Assembly: GCA_025055575.1 (NCBI GenBank)
Contig: JANWWP010000046.1
Coordinates: 1-64,000, forward strand
Source: Flavobacteriales bacterium
GTDB lineage: Bacteria > Bacteroidota > Bacteroidia > CAIKAF01
Direction: 5' to 3'
Length of the DNA: 64,000 nt
In this document: positions 26,501 to 36,538 of the stretch, piece by piece
Layout: the number at the start of each line of letters is the position of its first letter
Numbering within the stretch: position 1 is the stretch's first letter
Position numbers and translations under genes: made by a program
The notes under the pieces: model-generated
What the model was told of the DNA's origin: nothing
What the model saw: only the letters and a program-made list of their open reading frames with translations
Database searches by the model: none

Positions 26501-27496
26501 ATGCGAGTTATTGTAGCGGGTGCAACAGGTCTGGTGGGTTCGGAAATGTTGAAAGTATTGGAAGAGAGATGGCCAGCAGGCACTATGGATCTTATTCCGG
26601 TAGCTTCGGAAAGGTCGGCTGGCCGGGAGGTGTTTTTTTCAGGAAAGCACGTCCGTGTTGTGACCATGGAGGAGGCCCTTGGCCTGGGGGCGGAAGCGGC
26701 ACTGTTTTCGGCAGGTTCGGCTTTTTCATGGGAGTGGGGCCCCCGGCTGGCTGAAAAAGGGGTTCGGGTGATTGACAATTCTTCGGCCTGGCGCATGGAT
26801 CCAGGTGTGCCTTTGGTGGTGCCCGAGATTAACCCTATGGATTTAAAAAAAGACCATTTTCTGATAGCTAATCCCAATTGCTCTACGATTCAAATGCTCA
26901 TGGCTCTCAAGCCTTTGCATGATGCATGGGGGCTGGAGGAAGTGGTGGTGAGCACCTATCAAGCCGTCACTGGCACCGGCCGGAAGGCGCTTCAGCAGTT
27001 GGAAGATGAACGGATGGCCAGGTCCTGTGCATCGCCAGCGTATCCCTATCCTATCGACTTGAATCTAATACCGCAAGTGGACGTTTTTTTGGATAACGGA
27101 TATACGAAAGAAGAGCTTAAAATGCGGCAGGAATCCCAAAAAATCCTGCATCTTCCGGTTTTAAGAGTTTCGGCTACCTGTGTGCGGGTTCCGATTACGG
27201 GAGGTCACAGCGAGAGCATTGCCGCCACATTTCGACAGGATGTCAGCGTGGAGGAGGCCCGGCTTTTGCTGGGGCGGATGCCGGGCGTAAGTCTGTTGGA
27301 TGAGCCTGAAAAACGGGTGTACCCCATGCCGCTTTACTGCCGGGGCAAGAATGAAGTTTTCGTGGGCCGTTTGCGCCGGGATCCCGATCATTCCCGACGC
27401 CTGCACTTTTGGGTGGTGGCTGATAATCTGAGGAAAGGCGCGGCCACCAACGCTGTCCAGATTTTAGAATTTATCCGCGCCCAAGGTTGGATATAA
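26501..27496 (+). CDS. asd: Aspartate-semialdehyde dehydrogenase
   Basis: Asd reduces aspartyl-4-phosphate to aspartate semialdehyde, the branch point for lysine, threonine, methionine and meso-diaminopimelate; the product feeds the peptidoglycan genes downstream. The 331-residue protein has the N-terminal NADP-binding GATGLVGSEML, catalytic Cys127 in NPNCSTIQM, substrate-binding motif TYQAVTGTGRKAL, and RVPITGGHSES with the catalytic His. Length is standard. It converges on ftsZ across a 212-bp gap containing a bidirectional terminator. Confidence 0.96.
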   Translation: MRVIVAGATGLVGSEMLKVLEERWPAGTMDLIPVASERSAGREVFFSGKHVRVVTMEEALGLGAEAALFSAGSAFSWEWGPRLAEKGVRVIDNSSAWRMDPGVPLVVPEINPMDLKKDHFLIANPNCSTIQMLMALKPLHDAWGLEEVVVSTYQAVTGTGRKALQQLEDERMARSCASPAYPYPIDLNLIPQVDVFLDNGYTKEELKMRQESQKILHLPVLRVSATCVRVPITGGHSESIAATFRQDVSVEEARLLLGRMPGVSLLDEPEKRVYPMPLYCRGKNEVFVGRLRRDPDHSRRLHFWVVADNLRKGAATNAVQILEFIRAQGWI

Positions 27497-27656
27497 AAAC
27501 AACCTAAAGCCCCAGCGTCCTTGATGCGAATCTGAGTTGTGACTCAAGGCTTAGAATGTTTCACGCCCTTTTTTTATCTAAACAAAGGCGCTATTTCCGG
27601 AAAGGGTATAGCTCATCTGCCTTAATAAAATAAAGACATCGGTAATAATTTGGATC

Positions 27657-27682
27657 AAAAAAGCCGCCCGAAGGCGGCTTTT
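27657..27682 (-). terminator. Bidirectional terminator between asd and ftsZ
   Basis: Stem GCCGCC (27663-27668), loop CGAA, GGCGGC (27673-27678), flanked by A6 and T4 tracts. On the minus strand it follows ftsZ and ends in TTTTTT; on the plus strand it lies downstream of asd. Confidence 0.87.
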
Positions 27683-27708
27683 GACCATCAGGGTTTGTGC
27701 GGCTTTTT

Positions 27709-29379
27709 TTAATCTACATTGCCATGCAGATAGGTGTTTTTTTGAATGAAAAGATGGCCTCCTGGATTATTGGGGTCTGCCACCGTCCAGCTGGAAACTG
27801 GAGTTTCGGAATGTGGGGGGGAGGATGCAGGATCCTCTTCCAAGCGGAGGCTTCTTCTTTTGTAAGCCGGTTCGTTTTCTATGTCTCTCAAAGCAGATGG
27901 TGTTTTTAATCCCCTGGTTATTTCTTGAAGCCGTTGCATACGGTCTTCCTGACGGCGAAAATCCTCTGCGGTAGGCTCTGGAGGAATGTGAGTGCCTTTA
28001 TTAAAATCTGGTCTTGGGCCGCCTGGCTTTTCCTCGGCAAATATGGGTACTTTCTGTTCCTGAATGGGGGGCGTTTCCTCCTTGTTTTTTTCCTGCCAGA
28101 GTGCTGAAGGGCTTTCGGCTTCCGCGGAAGCAAATGGAGAGGTGGGCACATCCAGGTTCACCATGCTGTCCAAGGGCGCCTCAAGATCGAGGGAGAGCAC
28201 TTCCGGAGCGCTTTCAGTCGGGGTTGTACCGCTTGAAGCATGAACTTCAGGGGAGGCTTCCGGTTTTTCAGACACTACAAAAACAGGCTCCTCAAAAACG
28301 GGTTCCTGGGGATTTTCTGCCTTCTGTGGATTGGTCACCTCCAGCGTCACCCGGCTGGGTTCAGCTAGGCGCTCCTCGCGACGGCCGGATTCAAACCCTG
28401 TGGCAATGATGGTGACGCTGAGGTTTTCGCCCAGGCTGTTGTCCTGTCCGGTGCCCCAGATGATATCGGCATTCATTCCGGCTTCCTGTTGCACAAAATC
28501 GGTGATTTCTGTGATTTCATCCATCAGAAGCTCTTGTGTGCCGGTGGATATGTACAGGAGGACATGCTTGGCGCCGGTAATGCAGTTGTCGTTCAGCAGA
28601 GGCGATGCCATGGCTGCATGTACAGCTTTGTAGGCGCGGTTTTCCCCTGCTGCCTGGGCCGACCCCATCAAAGCGTTGCCGCCGTTGCGCATCACTGTGC
28701 ACACGTCCGCAAAATCCACATTGATGTAGCCTTTTACGGTAATGATTTCGGCTATCGAACGCGCCGCCGTGGTGAGCACATCATCGGCTTTGGCAAAAGC
28801 CGCCGAGTAGGTGAGATTGCCGTAAATTTCCCGAAGCTTTTCATTGGAAATTACCAGGATGGTATCCACACAGCTGCGCAGTTGCTCCAAACCTTCTTCG
28901 GCCTGAATTCTGCGCCGGCGACCTTCGAAGGCAAAGGGCATGGTGACGATACCTACGGTGAGGATGCCCATTTGGCGGGCGAGGTCCGCTATGACGGGGG
29001 CAGCGCCCGTGCCTGTGCCCCCACCTAAACCGGCTGTAATGAAAGCCATCTTGGTGTGGTGGCCGAGGGCTTGGCGCAGTTCGTCCACGCTTTCCAGGGC
29101 TGCGCTTCTGCCGACATCCGGAATGGAGCCCGCTCCGCGGCCTTCCGTCAGATTTTTTCCCAGTTGAATTTTCACGGGCACAGGACTGGCTTCCAAATCC
29201 TGGGCATCGGTGTTGCACACCATAAAATTGACGCCCCGAATGCCCTGACTGAACATGTGGTTCACGGCATTGCTGCCGCCACCGCCGACGCCGATCACCT
29301 TAATAATGGAAGTCGGCGTGTCGTTATTGTCCACCACCAGGAGGGGGTTGAGGTAGATATCCTGATTCATAGGGTCCAT
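27709..29379 (-). CDS. ftsZ: FtsZ, cell division GTPase
   Basis: FtsZ polymerises into the division ring. The GTPase domain shows VIGVGGGGSNAVNHM, the tubulin signature GGGTGTG at residues 119-125, PFAFEGRRR and the catalytic T7-loop region NVDFADV. At 556 residues it is longer than E. coli FtsZ because of a ~230-residue acidic, Pro-rich linker (about 325-500), followed by a LRDIENEPAYKRRSL-like C-terminal peptide that is probably the FtsA-binding segment, and a further ~35-residue tail. Last gene of the dcw cluster, 35 bases after ftsA. Confidence 0.97.
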   Translation of the reverse strand: MDPMNQDIYLNPLLVVDNNDTPTSIIKVIGVGGGGSNAVNHMFSQGIRGVNFMVCNTDAQDLEASPVPVKIQLGKNLTEGRGAGSIPDVGRSAALESVDELRQALGHHTKMAFITAGLGGGTGTGAAPVIADLARQMGILTVGIVTMPFAFEGRRRRIQAEEGLEQLRSCVDTILVISNEKLREIYGNLTYSAAFAKADDVLTTAARSIAEIITVKGYINVDFADVCTVMRNGGNALMGSAQAAGENRAYKAVHAAMASPLLNDNCITGAKHVLLYISTGTQELLMDEITEITDFVQQEAGMNADIIWGTGQDNSLGENLSVTIIATGFESGRREERLAEPSRVTLEVTNPQKAENPQEPVFEEPVFVVSEKPEASPEVHASSGTTPTESAPEVLSLDLEAPLDSMVNLDVPTSPFASAEAESPSALWQEKNKEETPPIQEQKVPIFAEEKPGGPRPDFNKGTHIPPEPTAEDFRRQEDRMQRLQEITRGLKTPSALRDIENEPAYKRRSLRLEEDPASSPPHSETPVSSWTVADPNNPGGHLFIQKNTYLHGNVD

Positions 29380-29414
29380 AGTTTGGGTTGTTTTGGTTAT
29401 TGATTTTTAATGGT

Positions 29415-30731
29415 TTATATATCAGAATTTTCGTCCGGATTAAAGAATTCCTTGCCCAGATTGCGCAGGACATCAAAAAAGCGGCCGCCTTTCCGTTCAG
29501 AATGTCCCACCGGGGGTTCAGAAATTCGGGCAGCCGACCGTTCGGGGCTTTCGGCGGGGAGGCGTCCGGCTATTTCTTCCAAGCCAATCCGCACCAAACC
29601 TATCGATGTAGCGAAGATGGGATTGGCTATTTTTTCGTTGAAGGGTCCGTTGCCCAGGTGTTCGCTGGGGGAACCGATCCGCACTTCCATACCTGTCACG
29701 TATTCCGTGAGCTGACGGATATTTTTCAGCAAAGCCCCACCGCCTGTAAGCACAATACCCATGGAAAGTTTGTTGGAGAAGCCCGACTGGCGGATTTCAT
29801 ACATCACATATTCCAGTATCTCTTCCATGCGGGCCTGGATGATGCCAGCCAGACTGCGCATAGAAATTTCCTTGGGCGGGCGCCCATGCAACCCCGGGAT
29901 GGTCACAATTTTGTTGGCCAAATTGCCCACATCCAGGGCTGATCCATGTTGCACCTTGAGCCTTTCTGCATAATCGCGGATGATGTTGCAGCCGGTTTTG
30001 ATGTCTTCCGTGATGATGTTGCCGCCTAAAGGAATGACAGCGGTATGACGGATCCTGGATTCATGGAAAATGGCCAAATCGGTGGTGCCGCCACCAATGT
30101 CCACAAGGGCCACGCCCGCCTCTTTCTCTTCCGGATGCAATACAGCTTCTGCCGAGGCGATGGGTTCTAGAATGAGTTTTGGGTTTTCGAGCCCGGCATT
30201 ATGTACACAGCGTGAAATATTGCGTGCGGCCGATATGTGTCCCGTGACAATGTGAAAATTGGCCCCGATCTGGCTCCCCAGCATGCCTATTGGATTGGAA
30301 ACCCCCTGCGTGGTATCCACGGTGTATTCTTGAGGTAAAACATGTATAATTTCCTCTCCAGGCGGCATGGCCAGTCTGTACATGTTGTCTATAAGGGTAT
30401 CAATGTCCTTTTGGGTGATCTCCGCTTCCGGGTCGGTGCGGGTGAGAATCCCCCGGTGCTGATAGCTCCGGATGTGCTGTCCGGCAATTCCGGTGATCAC
30501 GGATCGGATTTCTACTCCAGATACCCTTTCGGCTTCCTGGACGGCCCGAATGATGGCATCGGTGGTCTGAGGAATGTGGGTCACAACACCCCGCTGCACG
30601 CCAATGCTGTCGGCTTTTCCATACCCCAGAATTTCCACTTTTCCGTGTTCATTCTGGCGGCCTACGATGGCCACTATTTTGGTGGTGCCAATGTCTAATC
30701 CGACGATAATTTCGTTGCTATTGGGTTCCAT
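29415..30731 (-). CDS. ftsA: FtsA, actin-like membrane tether of FtsZ
   Basis: FtsA links FtsZ to the membrane and recruits divisome proteins. The actin-fold ATPase has phosphate-1 GLDIGTTKI near residues 10-18, VDIGGGTTD phosphate-2 and LTGGGALL adenosine motifs. The 438-residue protein ends in a candidate amphipathic membrane-binding helix (RFFDVLRNLGKEFF). It overlaps ftsQ by 14 bp. Confidence 0.97.
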   Translation of the reverse strand: MEPNSNEIIVGLDIGTTKIVAIVGRQNEHGKVEILGYGKADSIGVQRGVVTHIPQTTDAIIRAVQEAERVSGVEIRSVITGIAGQHIRSYQHRGILTRTDPEAEITQKDIDTLIDNMYRLAMPPGEEIIHVLPQEYTVDTTQGVSNPIGMLGSQIGANFHIVTGHISAARNISRCVHNAGLENPKLILEPIASAEAVLHPEEKEAGVALVDIGGGTTDLAIFHESRIRHTAVIPLGGNIITEDIKTGCNIIRDYAERLKVQHGSALDVGNLANKIVTIPGLHGRPPKEISMRSLAGIIQARMEEILEYVMYEIRQSGFSNKLSMGIVLTGGGALLKNIRQLTEYVTGMEVRIGSPSEHLGNGPFNEKIANPIFATSIGLVRIGLEEIAGRLPAESPERSAARISEPPVGHSERKGGRFFDVLRNLGKEFFNPDENSDI

Positions 30732-31515
30732 GATGTGCGGTATTTTTACAAATCACCTGATTTTTAAATTTTAAATTGATGTATTGAAAATCGTTCCACC
30801 CGCCCCGGCTGAGGCCTTCCTGATAGAACATGCGAAGTTTGGCCAGCTTTCCGGCGGTGTGGCTGGTGTCGCCCAGGAGCACCACGTGGTTGCCCACCCT
30901 GGGCACCAGTTCCAGTTCTCCTTCCGAGGTGATGTAGACCTGCTCCACCTGGGCTTGCCAGAATGCATCATGCCGAATGTAGGCCAGGAAGCCGGTGGCT
31001 TCATCCAGATATGTGATATTTTTCAACGAGTCGGCGTTGAGAAAACGCTGGGCTTCGCGGGCGTCACGCGGGAGATGACCAGTTACCACCGGAACATCAA
31101 TAGGGAAGCCTTCTCTCACAGGAATGAGGGCCAGATTCTCATCGATATAGAAAGAGGGGCCTTCTGAAAAGAAAACCCTGGCTACCGGTGTTCGTTCTGT
31201 AATTGTGGTCACCAGAGTGCCATTCAGCGTTCTGAAAACTTCGGCTTTTCGGATGAAAGGAAGCGTGTCCAACGCGCTTTCCAAGGCCGGCAGGCTGATG
31301 CGCAGAAAACCTTCGAGCGTGTCGCAGCGCTGGCGCACCAAACGGTAAATTTCTGCGGAGGTAGTCAACTGAGGGGCGCCGGAAAACCGGATGTCAATGT
31401 TCCGACAATCGGCTTGATCGCGCTGCTTTTGGCCATAATACATCAGAAGCCCTACTCCGGCCAAAAACAGGACAAAAGCAGGAATTCTTAAAAAAGTGAC
31501 CCACTTCTTTTTCAT
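30718..31515 (-). CDS. ftsQ: FtsQ/DivIB cell division protein
   Basis: FtsQ bridges early and late divisome proteins through its periplasmic POTRA and beta domains. The 265-residue protein has a short basic N tail, one membrane helix (about 9-27), a POTRA-like region (IDIRFSGAPQLTTSAEIYRL, SALDTLPFIRKAEVFR) and a beta domain with LVPRVGNHVVLLGD near the C terminus. The basic position-specific match and place between murC and ftsA support the assignment. It overlaps murC by 4 bp. Confidence 0.92.
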   Translation of the reverse strand: MKKKWVTFLRIPAFVLFLAGVGLLMYYGQKQRDQADCRNIDIRFSGAPQLTTSAEIYRLVRQRCDTLEGFLRISLPALESALDTLPFIRKAEVFRTLNGTLVTTITERTPVARVFFSEGPSFYIDENLALIPVREGFPIDVPVVTGHLPRDAREAQRFLNADSLKNITYLDEATGFLAYIRHDAFWQAQVEQVYITSEGELELVPRVGNHVVLLGDTSHTAGKLAKLRMFYQEGLSRGGWNDFQYINLKFKNQVICKNTAHHGTQ

Positions 31516-32921
31516 GCGCTGTTTTGTTTTAAGTGGGTTTGCATCCAGTTTTTGATGACTGGAACCAGCCTGTCAATATCCCCGGCACCCATTGTGGCCA
31601 GAACACCCTGTGGGCGCAGCTTTTCCAGTAAGGGAATTACCGCATCATGGGATGCCAGATATTTTTCCTGGTGCTGAATGAGGTTAAAAAGAAATGCACT
31701 GTCCACCCCAGGGATGGGTTTTTCCCGGGCCGGATAGATGGGCATCAGAATCACGGTATCCAGTTTCTCCAGAGCGCGGGCAAAACCTTCTGCAAAATCG
31801 CGGGTGCGCGTAAAAAGGTGGGGTTGAAAAATACCCGTCACGTGCTTTTCTCCGGCTTGTGCGCGCAGGGCCTCTATGCAGGCCTCAAGTTCCGTGGGGT
31901 GATGCGCATAGTCATCGAAATAAAGGAGGGTGGGAGTCTCAAAAATTTTTTCCAGACGGCGATGGAGACCTGGAAAAGAGGCCAAAGCTTTGGCAATCAG
32001 CTCATCCGAAATATTCAGAGAACGTGCAGCCAGGGCGGCGGCTGCGGCATTGAGGGCGTTGTGGCGGCCCGGCATGGGCAGAGGCAGGGTTGTGGAGGCT
32101 TTTTCATCTATGATTTGGAAAAATTTCTGTCCATCGGAAGTGATTCTGAATGGGACATGTTCGCTGGTACCATACCTGGAGATAGTAATATCCGACGGCA
32201 GCCGGTGTTCATCTAATCTGAGTTGAGTAAAAGCGGACTCGGATATAATCAAATTCCCAGGTCTGCGCAGGCCTTCCAGGAATTGGGTGTAGCCTTCTTT
32301 GACGCCTTCTTCATTTTTGTAGATATCCAAATGATCCGGCTCTGCAGAGGTGAGGATGGCCAAGGAGGGTTTCAGATGCAGAAAGGATCGGTCGTATTCA
32401 TCGGCTTCCGTTACGGTGAGATTTTCGTCCCCGGCCAGGAAATTGCTTTCCCAGCCGGCTACCACTGCGCCCACAAAAGCCGTGGGATTCAGGCCGGCCA
32501 CCTTGAGCACGTGGGCTATGAGGGCCGTGGTGGTGGATTTTCCATGGGTTCCAGCTATCGAAATATTAAAAGATTTCTGCGCGATCCAACCTAAAACTTC
32601 CGAACGCTTGGCCATAGCAAACCCATGGTTTTTAAAATATGTCAGCAGGGGGCTGTCTGTCGGGATGGCCGGAGTGTAAATCACCAGGCGGTGGTCAGAG
32701 GCAGCATCAAGGAAATCTTTAGGAATACAAGACGGGTCTTCTTCAAAGTGGATGTGTGCTCCTTGTTTTATCAAGTGATCCGTGATGGCGCCCGGTGTTT
32801 TATCATAGCCGTACAGGTGCTTACCTAAACCTCTGAAATAAAGACCCAATGCACTCATCCCGATACCTCCGGCGCCCAGCAGATAAATGTGTGTGATATG
32901 TCGGAGAAGGTCGGCGCTCAT
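31512..32921 (-). CDS. murC: UDP-N-acetylmuramate--L-alanine ligase
   Basis: MurC adds L-alanine to UDP-MurNAc in the cytoplasm. The 469-residue protein has an N-terminal nucleotide-binding motif LGAGGIGMSALG, the Mur-ligase P-loop GTHGKSTTTALI (about residues 119-130), EADEYDRSFL, and the C-terminal DDYAHHPTE motif diagnostic of MurC. It overlaps murG and ftsQ by 4 bp on either side. Confidence 0.97.
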   Translation of the reverse strand: MSADLLRHITHIYLLGAGGIGMSALGLYFRGLGKHLYGYDKTPGAITDHLIKQGAHIHFEEDPSCIPKDFLDAASDHRLVIYTPAIPTDSPLLTYFKNHGFAMAKRSEVLGWIAQKSFNISIAGTHGKSTTTALIAHVLKVAGLNPTAFVGAVVAGWESNFLAGDENLTVTEADEYDRSFLHLKPSLAILTSAEPDHLDIYKNEEGVKEGYTQFLEGLRRPGNLIISESAFTQLRLDEHRLPSDITISRYGTSEHVPFRITSDGQKFFQIIDEKASTTLPLPMPGRHNALNAAAAALAARSLNISDELIAKALASFPGLHRRLEKIFETPTLLYFDDYAHHPTELEACIEALRAQAGEKHVTGIFQPHLFTRTRDFAEGFARALEKLDTVILMPIYPAREKPIPGVDSAFLFNLIQHQEKYLASHDAVIPLLEKLRPQGVLATMGAGDIDRLVPVIKNWMQTHLKQNSA

Positions 32922-34015
32922 ACGACGTTGAGAATTGCGTGTACAATGGCTTCTGCGGCATGGGGCCTGGCAAACCCGCGTATTTTTTCGGAAAGCTGAA
33001 GGCGGCTGCGCTCGTCTCGGATTAGGTCCTGGAGTGTGGGCATCAGACGATCCTTCAATTCTTTTTCAGGAATACAAATGGCAGCGCTGGTGTCCTGCAA
33101 GGTGCGCGCGTTGAGATATTGGTGGTTGTGGGCGGCTGTGGGCAGCGGAACCAGTATGGCAGCCTTGGCGCAAAGGGCCAACTCCGAAATGGTCATTGCC
33201 CCGGCTCTGGACACCACCAGGTCCGCTGCAGCGTAAGCTTGATGCATTTCTTCTATGAATCCCACGGGGTGAATACGCGTCAGGCTTTGGGATTGCACCA
33301 GCTCTTCTGCCCTTTTTAGGAAATGTGCTCCGGTTTGCCAGAGGACTTGTATTTTTCCTTTATTCAGTTCAGAGGCATGTTCTTCAACAAAACGGTTGAG
33401 CCCTAAAGCGCCTTGACTTCCGCCATATACCAACACCACAGGTTCTGCTGGATCCAGCCCCAGGCGCTGGCAGGCTTCAGTGCGGGAAGGATGGAGGTTT
33501 TCAATTTGTTCGCGGACGGGATTTCCAGTTAGCACCACGCGGGAACGGGGAAAATATTTTTCGAGGCCGGGATAAGCGGTGCACACCAGGCGGGCTTTCC
33601 GCCCCAGGATTTTATTTGTGAGACCAGGAACTGAATTTTGTTCCTGGATAACCACAGGCAAGCCCATGCCTGCTGCGGCCCAGAGCGCAGGACCCGAAAC
33701 GAACCCTCCCGTGCCTACCACCAACTGGGCCCGGAATGTGCGCAGGATACGTTGGCAGTCCCGCAGGGCTTTTAGGAGCTTAGCGGCCACTACAAAATTC
33801 TGAAGGGGATTTCTGCGGTTCAGTCCTTCGATGCGGATAGGCTCAATTGGGTAACCGGCAGCCGGAACCTTTTCCATTTCCATCCGGCCTTCTGCCCCAA
33901 TGAATAAAATCTGACAACCGGGCGCAAGCCTGCGGAAGGCATCGGCTATGGCCAAGGCCGGGAAGATGTGCCCTCCCGTGCCCCCGCCGCTGATGACAAT
34001 ACGTTCCGGTTTCAT
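32918..34015 (-). CDS. murG: UDP-GlcNAc:lipid I N-acetylglucosaminyltransferase
   Basis: MurG converts lipid I to lipid II on the cytoplasmic face of the membrane. The GT-B fold protein (365 residues) has the N-terminal GGGTGGHIFPALAIA loop, VVGTGGFVSGP, VLVYGGSQGALGLN and the donor-site SRAGAMTISEL with PLPTAAHNHQYLNA. Start is ATG, overlapping the ftsW stop by 4 bp. Confidence 0.97.
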   Translation of the reverse strand: MKPERIVISGGGTGGHIFPALAIADAFRRLAPGCQILFIGAEGRMEMEKVPAAGYPIEPIRIEGLNRRNPLQNFVVAAKLLKALRDCQRILRTFRAQLVVGTGGFVSGPALWAAAGMGLPVVIQEQNSVPGLTNKILGRKARLVCTAYPGLEKYFPRSRVVLTGNPVREQIENLHPSRTEACQRLGLDPAEPVVLVYGGSQGALGLNRFVEEHASELNKGKIQVLWQTGAHFLKRAEELVQSQSLTRIHPVGFIEEMHQAYAAADLVVSRAGAMTISELALCAKAAILVPLPTAAHNHQYLNARTLQDTSAAICIPEKELKDRLMPTLQDLIRDERSRLQLSEKIRGFARPHAAEAIVHAILNVV

Positions 34016-35187
34016 GCTTCAGTCAAGGGGTCGGATGTTTTTTTCTGAATTTTATTGTGGCGACTGATGCTCAGAAGCATGCCTAAGGCCACGCAAGTGA
34101 AAATGGTGCCCGTACCGCCCATGCTCACAAGAGGTAGTGGCTGCCCTGTTACAGGCAAGAGTGTGGCGCCCACCAGCATGTTAATGAAAGCCTGAACGGT
34201 GATCATCAGGCCAATGCCGATGGCCAGAAATAGTGGGAAGGCAGATGTGCACCCCAGAGCTATGCGCACACTGCGAAACATCAGCACCAGATAAATAAGG
34301 ACTACAAAAGCGCTGCCGATAAATCCCCATTCCCCGGCAATCATGGAGAAGATGAAATCCGAACTGCCTTGAGGCAGTAAGTATCGGTATGGATTGTTGC
34401 CAGGCCCCGATCCCGTGATGCGCCCTGTGGCAATCGCCATTCTGGCGTATTCGCTTTGTAGGCTTTGTTTTTTGTCCGATGAAGTGAAGGACTCAATACG
34501 GGCTTTCCAGGTGCTCACTCGGCTTCCCGGAATGCGGGATAAAAGAAGTATGGTGAGCATCAGTGCCGCCAGGGCTATTCCGGTGAGCGCCAGAATATGC
34601 TTTATCGGAACACGGGCCACAAACATCATCAGCAACACAATGAAAAAAAGCATGGCCGCTGTGGAAAAATTGGCCGGGAGGATCAAAAGGCAGACTACTC
34701 CAGTGGTGAGAGCCAGCGGTAAAATCACTTGCCGCCATGTGTCGATATGCATTTGATGCCGGGCCAGAAAGCGCGCGGAAAAGAGGATAAGGGCCATTTT
34801 TGACATGTCGCTGGGCTGAAAAGAAATGGGCAGGCCTGGAAGTCGGAGCCAGCGGCTGGCATCGTTCACACGGGTGCCCACAATCAAGGTCAAAACGAGC
34901 AGAACGATGGAGACCACCAGCGCCAGATTTGCCATCTGGTTGAAAAATCGGGGAGGGATGCGGTGCACCACATACATGGCCCCAAGACCTAATGCCAGAA
35001 AAAACATGCGTTCCAGCAGATAATGTTCGGTGTTGTAGGCTTTGTTGCGGTAAGCCAAGAGGCCGGTGGTGCTGTACACTTCCAACAGGGAAAGCAGGGC
35101 CAGCACAAAAGCTGCGCCCCATACCACGGCATCCCCTTCCAAGTGCCGCTGAACCCAAACCGATATTTTCCCTGAAAAAGATTTCAC
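34012..35187 (-). CDS. ftsW: FtsW, septal peptidoglycan polymerase (SEDS family)
   Basis: FtsW is the SEDS glycosyltransferase that works with FtsI at the septum. The 391-residue protein has about ten membrane helices and conserved SEDS segments: WLRLPGLPISFQPSDMSK, the periplasmic loop TGSGPGNNPYRYLLPQGSSDFIFSMIAGEWGFIGS shortened motif (TGSGPGN, DFIFSMIAGE) and LPLVSMGGTG. Start is GTG at 35187 within a GTGA overlap with murD. Confidence 0.95.
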   Translation of the reverse strand: MKSFSGKISVWVQRHLEGDAVVWGAAFVLALLSLLEVYSTTGLLAYRNKAYNTEHYLLERMFFLALGLGAMYVVHRIPPRFFNQMANLALVVSIVLLVLTLIVGTRVNDASRWLRLPGLPISFQPSDMSKMALILFSARFLARHQMHIDTWRQVILPLALTTGVVCLLILPANFSTAAMLFFIVLLMMFVARVPIKHILALTGIALAALMLTILLLSRIPGSRVSTWKARIESFTSSDKKQSLQSEYARMAIATGRITGSGPGNNPYRYLLPQGSSDFIFSMIAGEWGFIGSAFVVLIYLVLMFRSVRIALGCTSAFPLFLAIGIGLMITVQAFINMLVGATLLPVTGQPLPLVSMGGTGTIFTCVALGMLLSISRHNKIQKKTSDPLTEA

Positions 35188-36536
35188 AATTCCCGCACAA
35201 AAAATTTAAACTGGTTCCCCCGATCTTCGTAATTTCTGAATAAGTCAAAGCTGGCGCTGGCCGGTGAAAGCAGCACCACGTCGCCTTTTGTGCCCAAACG
35301 ATAGGCTTTTTTAACGGCTTCAGCCATGTTTTCTGCAGCCGAGATTTGAGGCACCAACTCTCCGAAAGCGCTGCGAATTTTGTTATAGCCTTCCCCCAGC
35401 ACCACGATGGCTTTAACTTTTTGTTTTACTACGGGCTTGAGTTCTGTGTAGTCATTGCCTTTGTCGCGGCCACCGGCAATCCAGATCACCGGTTTGTTCA
35501 TGGATTCCAGGGCATAAAAGGCCGAATTGACATTGGTGGCTTTGGAATCGTTGATGAAGTCAATGCCTCTGACGGTAGCCACGTATTCCATGCGGTGTTC
35601 CACGCCTTTGAAATCCATGAAACTTTCGCGGATAATCTCCTTGCGTACGCCCAGAATTTTAGCTGTCAGGGCGGCAGCCAGAGAGTTGTAATAGTTATGA
35701 CGGCCTTGCAGGGCTAATTCTTGGAGATACATAGTCCAGATTTCTTGAGGTGGATATTTGAGGGTTAATTGAGTTTCATTGAAATAAGCTTCGGGCGCAG
35801 GTTGCGCGGCATTCCCATACCAATGCACGGTGGCGGAAGGATTTTGACTTTGAACGGCCCGGACCAAATCTGAAGAGTCGTTGCACACCACCAAATGATC
35901 CGATGCAGTTTGGTTTTGGAAAATGCGCATTTTAGCACGGATGTACAAATTGTAATCCTGGTGGTAGCGGTCCAGATGGTCGGGTGTAATATTGGTGATC
36001 ACAGCCACGTGGGGCCGGAAAGTGAAACAGCGATCCAGTTGAAAACTGCTGACCTCTAATACAAAAACTTCCCTGTCCCTTTCGGCCAGCGCTCTGGCAA
36101 AGCTATAACCTATGTTTCCGGCCAACCCGGCATCCAGGCCGGCATTCTTCAAAACGTGATGGGTGAGGGCCGTGGTGGTGGTTTTTCCATTGGTGCCCGT
36201 GATGGCCACAATTGTGGCCCGGGTATGCAGGCCAGCCCATTCAATTTCTGAAATGACGGGAATGCCTTGAGCAAGACATTTTTCCAGCAAGGGATGTGTG
36301 TCTGGAATGCCGGGACTGGCGATGATGGCATCGGCTTCCAGAAAACGGGATTCTGTGTGCTGGCCCCATTCATGGGGTATATTTTCTTGCACCACCCATT
36401 GTTGCACTTCCTCGGGGGGTCGGCTGGCATCGCTCAACCATACCTTGTAACCCTTCCGGATAGCCAACAGGGCTGCGCCTTGCCCGCTTTCTCCGGCGCC
36501 CATCACAACGATATTTTTCCAATGCGTCGCCTGCAT
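35184..36536 (-). CDS. murD: UDP-N-acetylmuramoyl-L-alanine--D-glutamate ligase
   Basis: MurD adds D-glutamate to UDP-MurNAc-L-Ala. The 450-residue protein has an N-terminal VVMGAGESGQGAAL nucleotide-like domain, the P-loop [28 protein letters not shown] and NDSKATNVNS, and the C-terminal SPASASFDLFRNYEDRG motif typical of MurD. It is flanked by mraY (2-base gap) and ftsW (4-bp overlap). Confidence 0.97.
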   Translation of the reverse strand: MQATHWKNIVVMGAGESGQGAALLAIRKGYKVWLSDASRPPEEVQQWVVQENIPHEWGQHTESRFLEADAIIASPGIPDTHPLLEKCLAQGIPVISEIEWAGLHTRATIVAITGTNGKTTTTALTHHVLKNAGLDAGLAGNIGYSFARALAERDREVFVLEVSSFQLDRCFTFRPHVAVITNITPDHLDRYHQDYNLYIRAKMRIFQNQTASDHLVVCNDSSDLVRAVQSQNPSATVHWYGNAAQPAPEAYFNETQLTLKYPPQEIWTMYLQELALQGRHNYYNSLAAALTAKILGVRKEIIRESFMDFKGVEHRMEYVATVRGIDFINDSKATNVNSAFYALESMNKPVIWIAGGRDKGNDYTELKPVVKQKVKAIVVLGEGYNKIRSAFGELVPQISAAENMAEAVKKAYRLGTKGDVVLLSPASASFDLFRNYEDRGNQFKFFVREL

Positions 36537-36538
36537 CC

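Noticed and set aside
28489-29028. Open frame of 179 codons opposite ftsZ
   Set aside because: Antisense to the highly conserved GTPase domain; no family resemblance and no promoter or ribosome-binding context.
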